64,000 nt of DNA from Clostridia bacterium (GCA_017395685.1 JAFQOD010000028.1:1-64000), one strand, 5' to 3'. Positions 1 to 8,048 are shown, numbered from the stretch's first letter. Notes: generated from the sequence alone by a model not told the origin. Numbers and translations are program-made.

Positions 1-78
1 TCCTTCACTTAACATCGTTTCCACCACGTGTTTCTTGAATTCCGCTGTGTATCTCTTGTTCGGTACTCCCTTGGGCAT
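1..78 (-). CDS. IS3-family transposase OrfA, N-terminal fragment (window edge)
   Basis: Only 26 codons are inside the window, starting MPKGVPNKRYTAEFKKHVV. The pattern KRYTAEFK is characteristic of the N-terminal helix-turn-helix of IS3/IS150 OrfA proteins, which bind the element's terminal repeats and are joined to OrfB by programmed frameshifting in complete elements. A GGGGAG ribosome site lies about nine bases before the ATG. The gene continues past the left edge, so whether the element is intact is unknown. Confidence 0.8.
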   Translation of the reverse strand, partial: MPKGVPNKRYTAEFKKHVVETMLSEG

Positions 79-139
79 AAAATCACTCCCCATTCGTTAT
101 TCAGTATACCATACTGTCTAACAAATGGGGAGCAGTTCA
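1..139 (-). mobile_element. End of an IS3-family (IS150-like) insertion sequence, cut by the window edge
   Basis: The minus strand begins TGAACTGCTCCCCATTTGTT at 139, the kind of terminal inverted repeat found on IS150-group elements, and runs into the first codons of a transposase OrfA. The remainder of the element lies outside the window, so the other end, OrfB and any target-site duplication cannot be seen. The end at 139 is placed by the repeat's first base and may be off by a few bases. Confidence 0.75.
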
Positions 140-196
140 GGCCGGCCGCAGAGAGCTTTTTTTCTGTCATTAATCCCAGAATGCGGGATCTGTTCC

Positions 197-1219
197 TTAT
201 ACCGATTCCCTTTCCACAATGGAGCAATGAATGATTTCCTTTTCCGGGGCTTTGGCAGGATTATGGATCATTTCCATGATATGCAGCGCCGCTTGAACCC
301 CGATTTCTGTAGTGGGCAGGGCAATGGTTGTCAGCGGCGGCTGCAGATAACGGGCGATTTCCCGGTTGTCAAAGCCCACAACCGCCATATCCTGCGGAAT
401 TTTCAGCCCCGCTTCATTGAGCACCCGCATGCATCCCGCAGCCATCAGATCATTCATGGCAAAGATGGCCGTAGGCCGGGGATGAATGCACAGCAATTCC
501 CTGGTCTTTTCCACGCCGGATTCGTATTCCCAGTCGCCGTATTGAATATAAGCCTCCGGCAGTACCAGCCCGGCCTGCTGCAGCGCCATCTGAATGCCGT
601 GCATCCGCCGGGCGGTGGGATAGGAATGGGGATGGCCGGCAATCACGGCAATGCGCTCATGGCCCTTGGAAATCAGATAGCGGGTCATATCCGCTGCGGA
701 TTCATCATTGGAATAAGTAACATATGTATCTTCCTTTGTGCCATGGGAATAGGCAAATACCAGGGGCGTATCCATGGGATCAAACAAGTAATCCAGATGC
801 CGGTCATGCATGCCCACATAAATAATTCCATCCACATTGGAGGCCTGAAGCAGCGATACCCCGTTATTGATCCGCTGACGATATGCGCCGATCTGCTCAT
901 ATTGGTTATACAGCTTTTCCAGCAGATGCAGATCATGAAGGATCATTTTATATCCGGATTTGGACAGCGTTTCATTGATCCCGCTGACGATGCCAGCCAC
1001 CGGCAGGCCCCGGATATCCTCCACCAGCACACCGATGGTATGGGTCTGGCCGCTGCGCAGGGATTTTGCCAGGGTATTGGGGGTATAATTGGCCTGGGCG
1101 ATGGCCATCAGCACCCGCTCCGTGGTTTCGGGGGATAACTTTTTTGTGCCGTTTACCACATGGGACACCGTTGCCGTGGATACCCCTGCCAGCTCCGCCA
1201 CATCCCGCATCGTCGCCAT
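197..1219 (-). CDS. LacI-family transcriptional regulator
   Basis: A 340-residue cytoplasmic repressor, normal for LacI/GalR proteins. Residues 1-50 are the LacI DNA-binding head (MATMRDVAELAGVSTATVSH, then the hinge around NYTPNTLAKSLRSGQ). The rest is a periplasmic-binding-protein-like sensor domain, with the usual DDLMAAG and VVGFDN-type stretches near the end. The start at 1219 follows a GGAGGG site; upstream codons in the same frame lack one. It is divergent from the sugar transporter and GH127 genes, so it probably represses them and releases on binding an arabinose-containing sugar; the ligand is inferred from context. Two GGTTA-N6-TAACC palindromes lie in the shared promoter region. 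Confidence 0.93.
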   Translation of the reverse strand: MATMRDVAELAGVSTATVSHVVNGTKKLSPETTERVLMAIAQANYTPNTLAKSLRSGQTHTIGVLVEDIRGLPVAGIVSGINETLSKSGYKMILHDLHLLEKLYNQYEQIGAYRQRINNGVSLLQASNVDGIIYVGMHDRHLDYLFDPMDTPLVFAYSHGTKEDTYVTYSNDESAADMTRYLISKGHERIAVIAGHPHSYPTARRMHGIQMALQQAGLVLPEAYIQYGDWEYESGVEKTRELLCIHPRPTAIFAMNDLMAAGCMRVLNEAGLKIPQDMAVVGFDNREIARYLQPPLTTIALPTTEIGVQAALHIMEMIHNPAKAPEKEIIHCSIVERESV

Positions 1220-1250
1220 TTTTTGCCCTCCAAAGTTAAACGTTTTTCTT

Positions 1251-1279
1251 ATTATACAATATTCAGTCTTCTTCGTCAA
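1251..1279 (-). promoter_or_regulatory. Sigma-A promoter of the LacI-type regulator
   Basis: On the minus strand, TTGACG (1279-1274) and TATAAT (1256-1251) are separated by 17 bases. Transcription would start about 25 bases ahead of the regulator's start codon. The operator-like palindrome at 1287-1302 lies just upstream of this -35 box, which suggests autoregulation. Confidence 0.8.
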
Positions 1280-1286
1280 CGGCTTT

Positions 1287-1302
1287 GGTTACTAAATTAA
1301 CC
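1287..1302. promoter_or_regulatory. Candidate LacI-regulator operator 1
   Basis: GGTTA, six bases, TAACC: a 16-base inverted repeat in the divergent intergenic region. The same arms and spacing recur at 1379-1394. It lies between the two divergent promoters and could serve both. Confidence 0.65.
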
Positions 1303-1335
1303 ATCGTTTTCCAACCAGAAAATGCAAATTTACCC

Positions 1336-1364
1336 TTGACTTTTGGGTGTGGCCCTGCTATTCT
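1336..1364 (+). promoter_or_regulatory. Promoter of the arabinoside transport operon
   Basis: TTGACT (1336-1341) and TATTCT (1359-1364) are 17 bases apart, placing the start of transcription near 1371, directly before the palindrome at 1376-1397. Confidence 0.75.
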
Positions 1365-1375
1365 TAAATCAAGCG

Positions 1376-1397
1376 AAAGGTTAATCGAATAACCTTT
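1376..1397. promoter_or_regulatory. Candidate LacI-regulator operator 2
   Basis: A near-perfect 22-base palindrome: arms AAAGGTTA and TAACCTTT around ATCGAA, with only two positions breaking symmetry. Its GGTTA-N6-TAACC core matches the site at 1287-1302. It occupies roughly +6 to +27 of the transport promoter, a place where a bound repressor would block the polymerase. Confidence 0.75.
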
Positions 1398-1434
1398 TGT
1401 AAATCGTTCAGAGAATTGAAAAGGAGGAACCACC

Positions 1435-2754
1435 ATGAAGAAACTGCTCGCTTTGCTCCTGTGCGTGGTCATGATGCTGCCGGCAATCGCCCTGGCCGCG
1501 GATGATGGCCGCATCCACATCACTTATTCGTTCTGGGGCAACCAGACGGAGGCGGAAAGCGTCCAGGCCGCTCTGGATACCTTCAACGCCATGCAGGATA
1601 AGATCTTTGTGGAACCTATGCAGATCCCCAACGAAGAATACACCCAGACCCTGGTCAACTATGCCATCGCCAAGCAGCTGCCCGATTGCGGCATGGTCAA
1701 TGAAAATGCCGTGCTGTATTTCGCCCGCAACGGCGTTATGGCCGATGTATCCGACATGTATGCCGGTGAAGCCCTGCAGCCCATGGATTGCATCACCTTC
1801 AAGGATGCCGGCGTTCCTGTAGGCTATTCCAGCAGCAACGAAATCCTGGTGCTCTACTACAACAAGGATATGTTCGATGCCGCCGGCGTGCCTTATCCCT
1901 CTGCTGATAAGCCCTACACCTGGGATGAATTCGTAGATGTGGCCAAGAAGCTCACCTTCGACGAAAACGGCAAGCATCCCGGTGAAGAAGGCTTCAACCC
2001 CGAAAAGATCGTTCAGTACGGCGCTTTCGTCAATAACTGGACCTGGCAGATGGAAGTATGGGCCCTGTCCAACGGCGGCGCCTGGTTCTCCGAAGACGGC
2101 AAGGAAGTGCTGATCAACAGCCCCGAGGCCATCGAATCCATCCAGAAGGTAGCCGATCTGGCCCTGGTAGAGCATGTTGCTCCCCTGAATGTTATCCCCG
2201 AAGATAACGGCGTTGGCATCGGCATTGGCAGCGGCACCGTGGCCATGACCACCGACGGCACCTGGCGCCTGGGCACCGATTTCCCGAACCTGGATATCAA
2301 TTACGGCATCGCTCCCCTGCCCGTGATGAAGGAGCAGGTCACCCTGTGCACCTCCGGTCTGACCGGCGTATTCAATGGCAAGAATCAGGAAGCTGCCTAT
2401 GAGTTCGTGAAGTGGTATACCCGTGAAGAATCCAACTGGGAGCCCCTGGTGCTTACCGGCATCTGGCTGCCCAAGTCTGAATACTACTATACGACCGAAG
2501 AAGGCATCAATGCCTGGCTGGGCAACGAAAAGTATCCCTACAATCATGATATGGAAACCGGCAAGAAGGTACTGGTGGATTACACCATGAATTATGCCAA
2601 GCCCGCCTGCTGGTATTTCACCCCCAATACGCAGATTACCACCAATGAAATTCTCTTCACCGCCCTGCAGTATGTATGGAGCGGCGAACGCACCGCGGCG
2701 GATGTGATCGCTGAAATCTATCCCGAACTGTGCGAAGCCATCATCGTCGAATAA
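1435..2754 (+). CDS. Sugar ABC transporter extracellular substrate-binding protein (family 1)
   Basis: A 439-residue exported binding protein that would capture a sugar or oligosaccharide and deliver it to the two permeases encoded next. It begins with a classical signal peptide (MKKLLALLLCVVMMLPAIALA) with cleavage predicted after ALA; no lipobox cysteine is visible, so how it stays at the cell surface is unclear. The mature part has the layout of family 1 binding proteins: ITYSFWGNQTEAESVQ near the N-terminus, then FARNGVMADVSD and YYNKDMFDAAGV. An AAGGAGG site sets the start. It is the first gene after the LacI-controlled promoter. The GH127 gene in the operon suggests an arabinose-containing ligand; this is inference. 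Confidence 0.92.
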   Translation: MKKLLALLLCVVMMLPAIALAADDGRIHITYSFWGNQTEAESVQAALDTFNAMQDKIFVEPMQIPNEEYTQTLVNYAIAKQLPDCGMVNENAVLYFARNGVMADVSDMYAGEALQPMDCITFKDAGVPVGYSSSNEILVLYYNKDMFDAAGVPYPSADKPYTWDEFVDVAKKLTFDENGKHPGEEGFNPEKIVQYGAFVNNWTWQMEVWALSNGGAWFSEDGKEVLINSPEAIESIQKVADLALVEHVAPLNVIPEDNGVGIGIGSGTVAMTTDGTWRLGTDFPNLDINYGIAPLPVMKEQVTLCTSGLTGVFNGKNQEAAYEFVKWYTREESNWEPLVLTGIWLPKSEYYYTTEEGINAWLGNEKYPYNHDMETGKKVLVDYTMNYAKPACWYFTPNTQITTNEILFTALQYVWSGERTAADVIAEIYPELCEAIIVE

Positions 2755-2773
2755 ATCAAATCCGGTATCTTTG

Positions 2774-2803
2774 GTCGGGGGAGCGCATCTGCGTTCCCCC
2801 GAC
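2774..2803 (+). other. Intercistronic hairpin between binding-protein and permease genes
   Basis: GTCGGGGGA and TCCCCCGAC form a strong stem with CGCA/TGCG continuing inside; no T-run follows. Such stems after binding-protein genes usually stabilise the upstream mRNA or partly attenuate read-through, giving more binding protein than permease. A similar stem sits at 60975-61000 in the other transporter operon. Confidence 0.7.
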
Positions 2804-2839
2804 TTGCCAAATTCATCCTGAAACGGGGGGAATGCCGGC

Positions 2840-3757
2840 ATGACAGCCAAGCCCATGAAAAAAATGATCAAATATAACAGGGCCGAATCCAGAACAGCAT
2901 ATCTTTGCCTTCTGCCTTCCATCATCGGCCTGGTATGCATCACCTATCTGCCCATGCTGGCCTCCTTTACGCTCAGCCTTTTCAGCTGGAACGGCCTTGG
3001 CGCCATGAAATTCATCGGGGCGGACAATTATATCCGTCTGTTCACCAAAGATACAAAATTCTATGCTTCCCTGCTTTCCACCCTGCAGTATGCAGGCATG
3101 GCCGTTATCGGCAGCATGATCTATTCCCTGATCATTGCCATGCTGCTCAACCGGAAGGTGCCCGCCAGGGGATTTTTCCGGGCGCTGTTTTATCTGCCCT
3201 ATGTGCTTCCCGCCATGGCGGTGTATCTGGGATGGAAATGGCTGTTTGATTTCAATCACGGCTTTTTCAATTATGCCATTAAAAGCCTGGGCGGATCATC
3301 CGTCAAATTCCTGGATGCCAGCGGCATGGTCACCCCTTCCCTCACCCTCATCGCCGTGTGGCTGAGCGGCAATCTGATTGTCATTTTCCTGGCCGGGCTG
3401 CAGAATGTGCCCCGGATTTACCACGAAGCGGCAGAAATCGATGGGGCCAATGCCTTCCAGCGATTCTGCCATGTGACCCTCCCCTGTATGACCCCCATTA
3501 TTTTCTACAATCTTCTCATGAGCCTTGTATCCAACCTGCAGGTGATCACCCCCGCCCTTTCCCTGACCAAGGGCGGGCCCGGCACCGGCAGCTATTATAT
3601 GTGTTATATGCTGTATAATCAGGCCTTCAAATCCCATAAATACGGCTACGGAAGCGCCATTGCCGTAATACTCTTTATCCTGATCGCCATCTTTACCGGC
3701 ATTCTGTTTGCCACCAGCAAAGGCTGGATCTTCTATGAAGGGGATGATAAAGGATGA
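2840..3757 (+). CDS. Carbohydrate ABC transporter permease (MalF/UgpA type)
   Basis: A 305-residue inner-membrane permease with six predicted transmembrane segments, starting with the YLCLLPSIIGLVCITYLPML helix. The EAA loop that contacts the ATPase is visible as YHEAAEIDGANAFQRF, about two-thirds along. It pairs with the MalG-type permease encoded next, whose start overlaps this stop by four bases (ATGA). No ATP-binding subunit is encoded here, as is common in Firmicutes, where a shared MsmX-like ATPase serves several importers. GGGGG just upstream is the likely ribosome site; a methionine a few codons in is a possible alternative start. Confidence 0.92.
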   Translation: MTAKPMKKMIKYNRAESRTAYLCLLPSIIGLVCITYLPMLASFTLSLFSWNGLGAMKFIGADNYIRLFTKDTKFYASLLSTLQYAGMAVIGSMIYSLIIAMLLNRKVPARGFFRALFYLPYVLPAMAVYLGWKWLFDFNHGFFNYAIKSLGGSSVKFLDASGMVTPSLTLIAVWLSGNLIVIFLAGLQNVPRIYHEAAEIDGANAFQRFCHVTLPCMTPIIFYNLLMSLVSNLQVITPALSLTKGGPGTGSYYMCYMLYNQAFKSHKYGYGSAIAVILFILIAIFTGILFATSKGWIFYEGDDKG

Positions 3758-4632
3758 CAACCTCCGCTCTACCCAAAAAACACATGCGCATTTCCTCCAA
3801 GCGGAAAAAGGAACGGCTGGTCAGCATCCTTTGCACTGCGGCGCTGGTGCTGCTGGGCCTGATGGTGATGTTCCCCATCTACTGGATTTTCCGCTCCTCC
3901 CTTATGTCCAACGGGGAATTGTATGCCTATCCCCCCTCCTTCCTCCCCCCTGAATGGCGCTTCAGCAATTATGCAGAAACGCTGAAGGTATTCGATTACA
4001 TGCAATTCCTGGGCAACACCATGACCATTCTGGTGCCTTCCGTGATCGGTGCGGTCATCACTGCCACCATGGGCGGATACGCCTTTGCACGGCTGCGCTT
4101 CCGGGGAAAGAAATTCCTGTTCACCCTGTGCGTGGGCTCCATGCTGCTGCCTTCCATGGTAACGCTGATTCCCCTGTTCCTGGTGTGGGCCAAGCTGAAT
4201 CTGGTCAATACCTACTGGCCGCTGATTCTGCCCCATTTCTGCGGCGGCGGCGCCTTCAATATTTTCCTGATCCGTCAGTTTGTCAAAACCGTGCCCCGGG
4301 AATTGGATGAGGCTGCCACCATTGATGGCTGCGGGCATTTCAAGATTCTGGTCTTCATCATTCTGCCTGCCATCAAATCCGCCATGATCGTGGTAGGGCT
4401 GCTGAAGTTCATTGAGCTGTGGAATGATCTGCTGCAGCAGGTCACCTATATCACCCGGCGGGATCGCTATACCCTGGCGCTGGGCCTGAATATTTTCAAA
4501 GGCTCCTTCAACGATGACTGGTCCTCCATCATGTGCGCCACCTGCCTTTCCTTCATTCCCGGTATTGTGTTCTATCTGATCGGCCAGCGCTATTTCGTTG
4601 AAGGCATCGTAATGACCGGCATGAAAAACTGA
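3754..4632 (+). CDS. Carbohydrate ABC transporter permease (MalG/UgpE type)
   Basis: A 292-residue membrane permease, the second half of the importer. It shows the MalG signature: an N-terminal helix (LVLLGLMVMFPIYWIFRSS), the GGYAFARLRFRGK stretch, and an EAA loop written ELDEAATIDGCGHFKI. The C-terminal end FVEGIVMTGMKN is typical of the family. It overlaps the previous gene by four bases and is followed twelve bases later by the GH127 gene, so sugar import and intracellular hydrolysis are translated from one message. Confidence 0.92.
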   Translation: MTTSALPKKHMRISSKRKKERLVSILCTAALVLLGLMVMFPIYWIFRSSLMSNGELYAYPPSFLPPEWRFSNYAETLKVFDYMQFLGNTMTILVPSVIGAVITATMGGYAFARLRFRGKKFLFTLCVGSMLLPSMVTLIPLFLVWAKLNLVNTYWPLILPHFCGGGAFNIFLIRQFVKTVPRELDEAATIDGCGHFKILVFIILPAIKSAMIVVGLLKFIELWNDLLQQVTYITRRDRYTLALGLNIFKGSFNDDWSSIMCATCLSFIPGIVFYLIGQRYFVEGIVMTGMKN

Positions 4633-4644
4633 GGAGGAACGCCA

Positions 4645-6552
4645 ATGGGCATCCGCGAAATTCCCCTGAACAAGGTTCGAATCACGGACGCTTTCTGGTC
4701 GCCGCGCCAGCGTCTGATGACCGACGTGACCATCCCCTACATGGAAAAAATCCTCCGGGATCAGGTGCCGGGGGCAGAAAAATCCCATGCCGTCAGCAAT
4801 TTCCGAATGGCCGCAGGAGAAGAAACCGGCGAATTCTACGGCATGGTCTTCCAGGACAGCGATGTGGCCAAATGGCTGGAGGCCGCTGCCTATTCCCTTT
4901 TCCTGAAGCCGGATAAAGCGCTGGAAAACAGGGTGGATGAAATGGTGGCCCTGATCGGCCGCTGCCAGCAGGAAGATGGATATCTGAATACCTATTTCAC
5001 CGTAAAGGAGCCGGAAAACCGCTGGGCCAATCTGCTGGAATGCCATGAGCTGTACTGTGCCGGGCATATGATCGAGGCTGGGGTTGCGCTGTATGAAGCC
5101 GCCGGCAAGGATGAATTGCTGCAAATCTGCATCCGCCTGGCGGATCATATCTGCCGGAAATTCATGCAGGAAGAAGGCATTCCCGGCCATCAGGAAATCG
5201 AAATTGGCCTGATGCGGCTGTATCATGCAACCGGCAATCAGAAATACCGGGATATGGCGCTGCGTTTTCTGGATTTAAGGGGCCGGGATCCGGAATGGTT
5301 CCAAAGGCACACCCCCGCCCATCCCGGAATCCATTACGGGGGATATGATATCCTTCCGGAGGATACCGCCTATAATCAATCCGATGTTCCTGTACGGGAG
5401 CAGATCGCCGCCCGGGGCCATGCGGTCCGCCAGCTTTATATGCTGACCGCCATGGCCGATGCCGCCGCCGATACCGGGGATAAAGATATGAAAGCGGCCT
5501 GCAATCGCGTATTTGATAATATTACCCAGCGGCAGATGTATGTAACCGGAGCGGTGGGGGCTACCTCCTATCATGAAGCCTTTACAACCGATTATGATCT
5601 GCCGTCTGACCGTTGCTATGGCGAAACCTGCGCCTCCGTAGCCATGACATTTTTTGCCCATCAGATGCTTTCCCTCCAGCCGGACGGCCGTTATGCCGAT
5701 CTGATGGAATTGGAGCTGCATAATGCTGCTTTGGCCGGCATGCAGCTGGATGGCAAGCGCTTTTTCTATGTCAATCCTCTGACGGTGGATGCCTGCGTTT
5801 CCGGCATCGTTCCCGGTTATGAGCATGTGCTGCCCCAGCGACCGGCCTGGCATGCCTGCGCCTGCTGCCCGCCCAATCTGGCCCGGCTGATTGCCTCCCT
5901 GAGCAAATATCTTTGGAGCGAAGATGACAGCACCCTGTACAGCCATCTGTTCATCGGAAGCGAAGCTGATACCAGATGGGGAAAAATCGCCCTGGAAAGC
6001 CGTTATCCTTGGGAAGGGAGCATCCGTTATCGGATCATCTCCACCGAGAAGCCCTTTACCCTTGCCATCCGTATTCCTGCCTACATCAGCGATTACAGGA
6101 TCACCATCAATGGCCGCATCTGGGATGCGCCTTCCCTCCGGAATGGATACTGCCATCTGCAAAAGGAATGGCAGCCGGGCGACCGAATTGAAATCACCTT
6201 CGATCTGCCGGTGCGCCGCATCCATGCTCATCCGCAGGTGCGGGATGCAGCAGGGAAAATTGCCGTCGCCCGGGGACCGCTGATCTATTGTATCGAAAAT
6301 GCAGATCATGATACGGATGTTTCCAGCCTGATGCTGGCCGCAGATAAAAAAATCCTTTCCCTTCCCTATCAGCATGATTTGCTGGGCGGCGTCATTCCCC
6401 TTTCCGCTCAGGGATATGAAATCCAGGCCCCGAACGCTCTGTATTCCACCGTGCCTTTCATGCATTCCCCTGTTCCGATTACCCTGATTCCCTATTATGC
6501 CTGGGGCAACCGGGAAAAAGGAAGCATGACCGTCTGGATCCGGGAAAAATAA
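4645..6552 (+). CDS. GH127 beta-L-arabinofuranosidase (DUF1680 family)
   Basis: A 635-residue cytoplasmic glycosidase matching family length. GH127 enzymes such as HypBA1 cleave beta-L-arabinofuranosyl linkages of plant hydroxyproline-rich glycoproteins, using a zinc-bound cysteine as nucleophile. The equivalent residues are all visible: general acid E311 (YHEAFTTDYDLPSD), zinc ligands E327 and C329 (CYGETCA), and C407/C408 (CACCPPN), with C407 the likely nucleophile. No signal peptide is present, so it acts on sugars already imported. It is the last gene of the LacI-controlled operon; GAGGAGG precedes the start and a hairpin terminator follows. Substrate assignment relies on family knowledge. 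Confidence 0.92.
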   Translation: MGIREIPLNKVRITDAFWSPRQRLMTDVTIPYMEKILRDQVPGAEKSHAVSNFRMAAGEETGEFYGMVFQDSDVAKWLEAAAYSLFLKPDKALENRVDEMVALIGRCQQEDGYLNTYFTVKEPENRWANLLECHELYCAGHMIEAGVALYEAAGKDELLQICIRLADHICRKFMQEEGIPGHQEIEIGLMRLYHATGNQKYRDMALRFLDLRGRDPEWFQRHTPAHPGIHYGGYDILPEDTAYNQSDVPVREQIAARGHAVRQLYMLTAMADAAADTGDKDMKAACNRVFDNITQRQMYVTGAVGATSYHEAFTTDYDLPSDRCYGETCASVAMTFFAHQMLSLQPDGRYADLMELELHNAALAGMQLDGKRFFYVNPLTVDACVSGIVPGYEHVLPQRPAWHACACCPPNLARLIASLSKYLWSEDDSTLYSHLFIGSEADTRWGKIALESRYPWEGSIRYRIISTEKPFTLAIRIPAYISDYRITINGRIWDAPSLRNGYCHLQKEWQPGDRIEITFDLPVRRIHAHPQVRDAAGKIAVARGPLIYCIENADHDTDVSSLMLAADKKILSLPYQHDLLGGVIPLSAQGYEIQAPNALYSTVPFMHSPVPITLIPYYAWGNREKGSMTVWIREK

Positions 6553-6578
6553 GCAAAGCAAAAAACGCAAACAAAAAA

Positions 6579-6616
6579 GCCGCCCCCTGCCATACAGCAG
6601 GGAAGCGGCCCTTTTT
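6579..6616. terminator. Bidirectional terminator between GH127 and the DUF4190 gene
   Basis: Stem GCCGC...CTGC / GCAG...GCGGC, with a T-run on the plus side and an A-run (T-run on the minus strand) ahead of it. It can end transcription from both converging genes. Confidence 0.85.
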
Positions 6617-6626
6617 GTGTAAAAGA

Positions 6627-6905
6627 TTACAGCAGGGATACGCCGATGATCAGGAGCAGCCAGCACAGGGCGGTGTTGATGATGCCCAGCACCATACCAG
6701 CGGTGCCCAGACCAGTCTTCTGGCCATTCTGAGCAGCCTTGCTGCGGCCAATGGCAGACAGGACGGTACCAACGATACCAGAGATGCCATAGAAGCCGAA
6801 GATGAACAGGGTGATCAGGGATACGCAGAAGCCGGCGATGCACAGACCATTGGTCTTGCCAGCCTGGGGGGCGGGATTGGGATTATACTGAGTGTTGTTT
6901 TCCAT
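6627..6905 (-). CDS. Small DUF4190-like membrane protein
   Basis: A 92-residue protein with a short polar N-terminus (MENNTQYNPNPAPQAG), a hydrophobic region (GLCIAGFCVSLITLFIFGFYG followed by a glycine-rich turn) and a C-terminal helix (MVLGIINTALCWLLLIIGVS). The proline/asparagine-rich head followed by glycine-rich helices around a G-R-S-K-A-A loop is typical of DUF4190 proteins, whose function is unknown. GAGGAGG precedes the chosen start; a longer reading is possible but has no ribosome site. It appears to be transcribed alone and ends at the shared terminator. Confidence 0.75.
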   Translation of the reverse strand: MENNTQYNPNPAPQAGKTNGLCIAGFCVSLITLFIFGFYGISGIVGTVLSAIGRSKAAQNGQKTGLGTAGMVLGIINTALCWLLLIIGVSLL

Positions 6906-7059
6906 GGTATTTTCCTCCTCTTTTTTGTCCTTACCCTCATAAGCGGACTTTGTCATTATACCATCATTTCAATATTTCGTCAATCGTTTTATGAAGATAC
7001 AGATGTTTTCTTCCTGCATTTCAGATGATACACCGTAAAAACTTTCACGGATAGGCTTT

Positions 7060-7620
7060 TTATTCCTGATGTTCCTTCAGCCAGTAGCCCCGGCCATCCC
7101 GTTCCATGATTCCCTCAGAAATCAGATCGCGCCGCAGGGTGCAAAAATCGTCATGATAATCGGCGATGATCAGATTGACCTGTTTTTCAGGATAGATTTT
7201 TCCCTTTTCAAAGCATTCGGCGATCTTTTCCAGAATGATCCGCTTCTTTTTCCGCTGCACCGGAATGGAAATCAGCTTGCCGTGCTGGATAAAGGTATCC
7301 AATACCTTCTTCCGATAAAGCATTTCCCGTTCCTGCTGGGCATCCGCCTCCCCGGATTTTTCACAGATGATATCAATGATCCGGGCGGAAAGCGCATCAT
7401 CCTTCAGGGAATAAACGGCATAATATTGTTCCTTCCTGCTTTCTGCCAATCCAGCTTCCTCCAGCTTTTTCAGATGGAAGGAGATGGTGGAAGGGGTGCG
7501 CTCCAGCCGCTGGGCCATCAGTTCCACATAGGAGGGCCCATCCTTCAGCATTTTCACAATCTGCAGCCGGGTGGCGTCTGCCAGGCATTTGAATAATTGA
7601 ACGGCCTGATGCTCCGTCAT
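7060..7620 (-). CDS. ArsR-family regulator with C-terminal DUF2087 domain
   Basis: A 186-residue two-domain regulator. Residues 1-80 form a winged helix-turn-helix of the ArsR type (LFKCLADATRLQIVKML, then PSTISFHLKKLEEAGL); no metal-binding cysteine motif is visible, so it need not sense metals. Residues about 105-182 match DUF2087 (KLISIPVQRKKKRIILEKIAECF...DFCTLRRDLISEGIMERDGRGYW), a DNA-binding-like module often found fused to or beside HTH proteins. It overlaps the upstream 123-codon gene by four bases, so the two are co-translated. The signal sensed is unknown. Confidence 0.88.
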   Translation of the reverse strand: MTEHQAVQLFKCLADATRLQIVKMLKDGPSYVELMAQRLERTPSTISFHLKKLEEAGLAESRKEQYYAVYSLKDDALSARIIDIICEKSGEADAQQEREMLYRKKVLDTFIQHGKLISIPVQRKKKRIILEKIAECFEKGKIYPEKQVNLIIADYHDDFCTLRRDLISEGIMERDGRGYWLKEHQE

Positions 7621-7988
7621 GCCTCATCCCCCCTGCTTTCTTCAAAAAATCTGCTGATTCGTGCGGCCTGGTGCAGCTTGATTTCCTCAATAGCCCGGTT
7701 TTTCCCATCTTCACAGGCGATGGCCCGATCCAGATTTTTCTGCCATACGGCGGGAATGGATTGAAGCCGATTCCGGCAAAAAGCCGTCATTGCCTCCAGA
7801 TTACCCATCTTTGCCCCGGCATTCACCACCGCTTCCAAGGCATCACAGATATTCAGCCGGATTCTTTCCAGCATGGCGTCATCCATACAGCCCTGATCCG
7901 AAAGTGCCTTCATCTTTCCGCTGATGGCCGCCCGTTCATCCTTCATCCGGGCCGAAAATTGCGCCATGAACGCTTGCATTTCCATCAT
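7617..7988 (-). CDS. Hypothetical helical protein, operon partner of the ArsR-DUF2087 regulator
   Basis: A 123-residue, soluble, mostly alpha-helical protein (MMEMQAFMAQFSARMKDERAAI...). I do not recognise the family. It lacks a signal peptide, membrane segments or metal motifs; four cysteines are scattered. It is the first gene of a two-gene operon, starting after AAAGGATG, with a promoter at 8021-8048, and its stop overlaps the regulator's ATG. The tight coupling suggests it is the regulator's partner or co-regulated function, but nothing in the sequence says which. Confidence 0.7.
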   Translation of the reverse strand: MMEMQAFMAQFSARMKDERAAISGKMKALSDQGCMDDAMLERIRLNICDALEAVVNAGAKMGNLEAMTAFCRNRLQSIPAVWQKNLDRAIACEDGKNRAIEEIKLHQAARISRFFEESRGDEA

Positions 7989-8020
7989 TTCATCATCCTT
8001 TCTTTCATGGCTTCGGTTAT

Positions 8021-8048
8021 ATTATAGCCGCAAAATTATTTTTGTCAA
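8021..8048 (-). promoter_or_regulatory. Promoter of the hypothetical/ArsR-DUF2087 operon
   Basis: Minus-strand TTGACA (8048-8043) and TATAAT (8026-8021), 16 bases apart, about 35 bases before the first start codon. Confidence 0.75.

Noticed and set aside
125-1138. Long plus-strand open frame opposite the LacI regulator
   Set aside because: Composition is implausible (rich in His, Gly, Ile), it has no ribosome site and it mirrors a clear LacI gene; similar antisense frames occur opposite most genes here because of codon bias.
1408-2943. 511-codon minus-strand frame opposite the first binding-protein gene
   Set aside because: No family motifs or ribosome site; the plus strand has a signal peptide and a solute-binding protein.
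4670-4700. GGTTCGAATC, a tRNA T-loop-like string
   Set aside because: It lies inside the GH127 coding sequence and no acceptor or anticodon stem surrounds it. I found no tRNA gene in the window.
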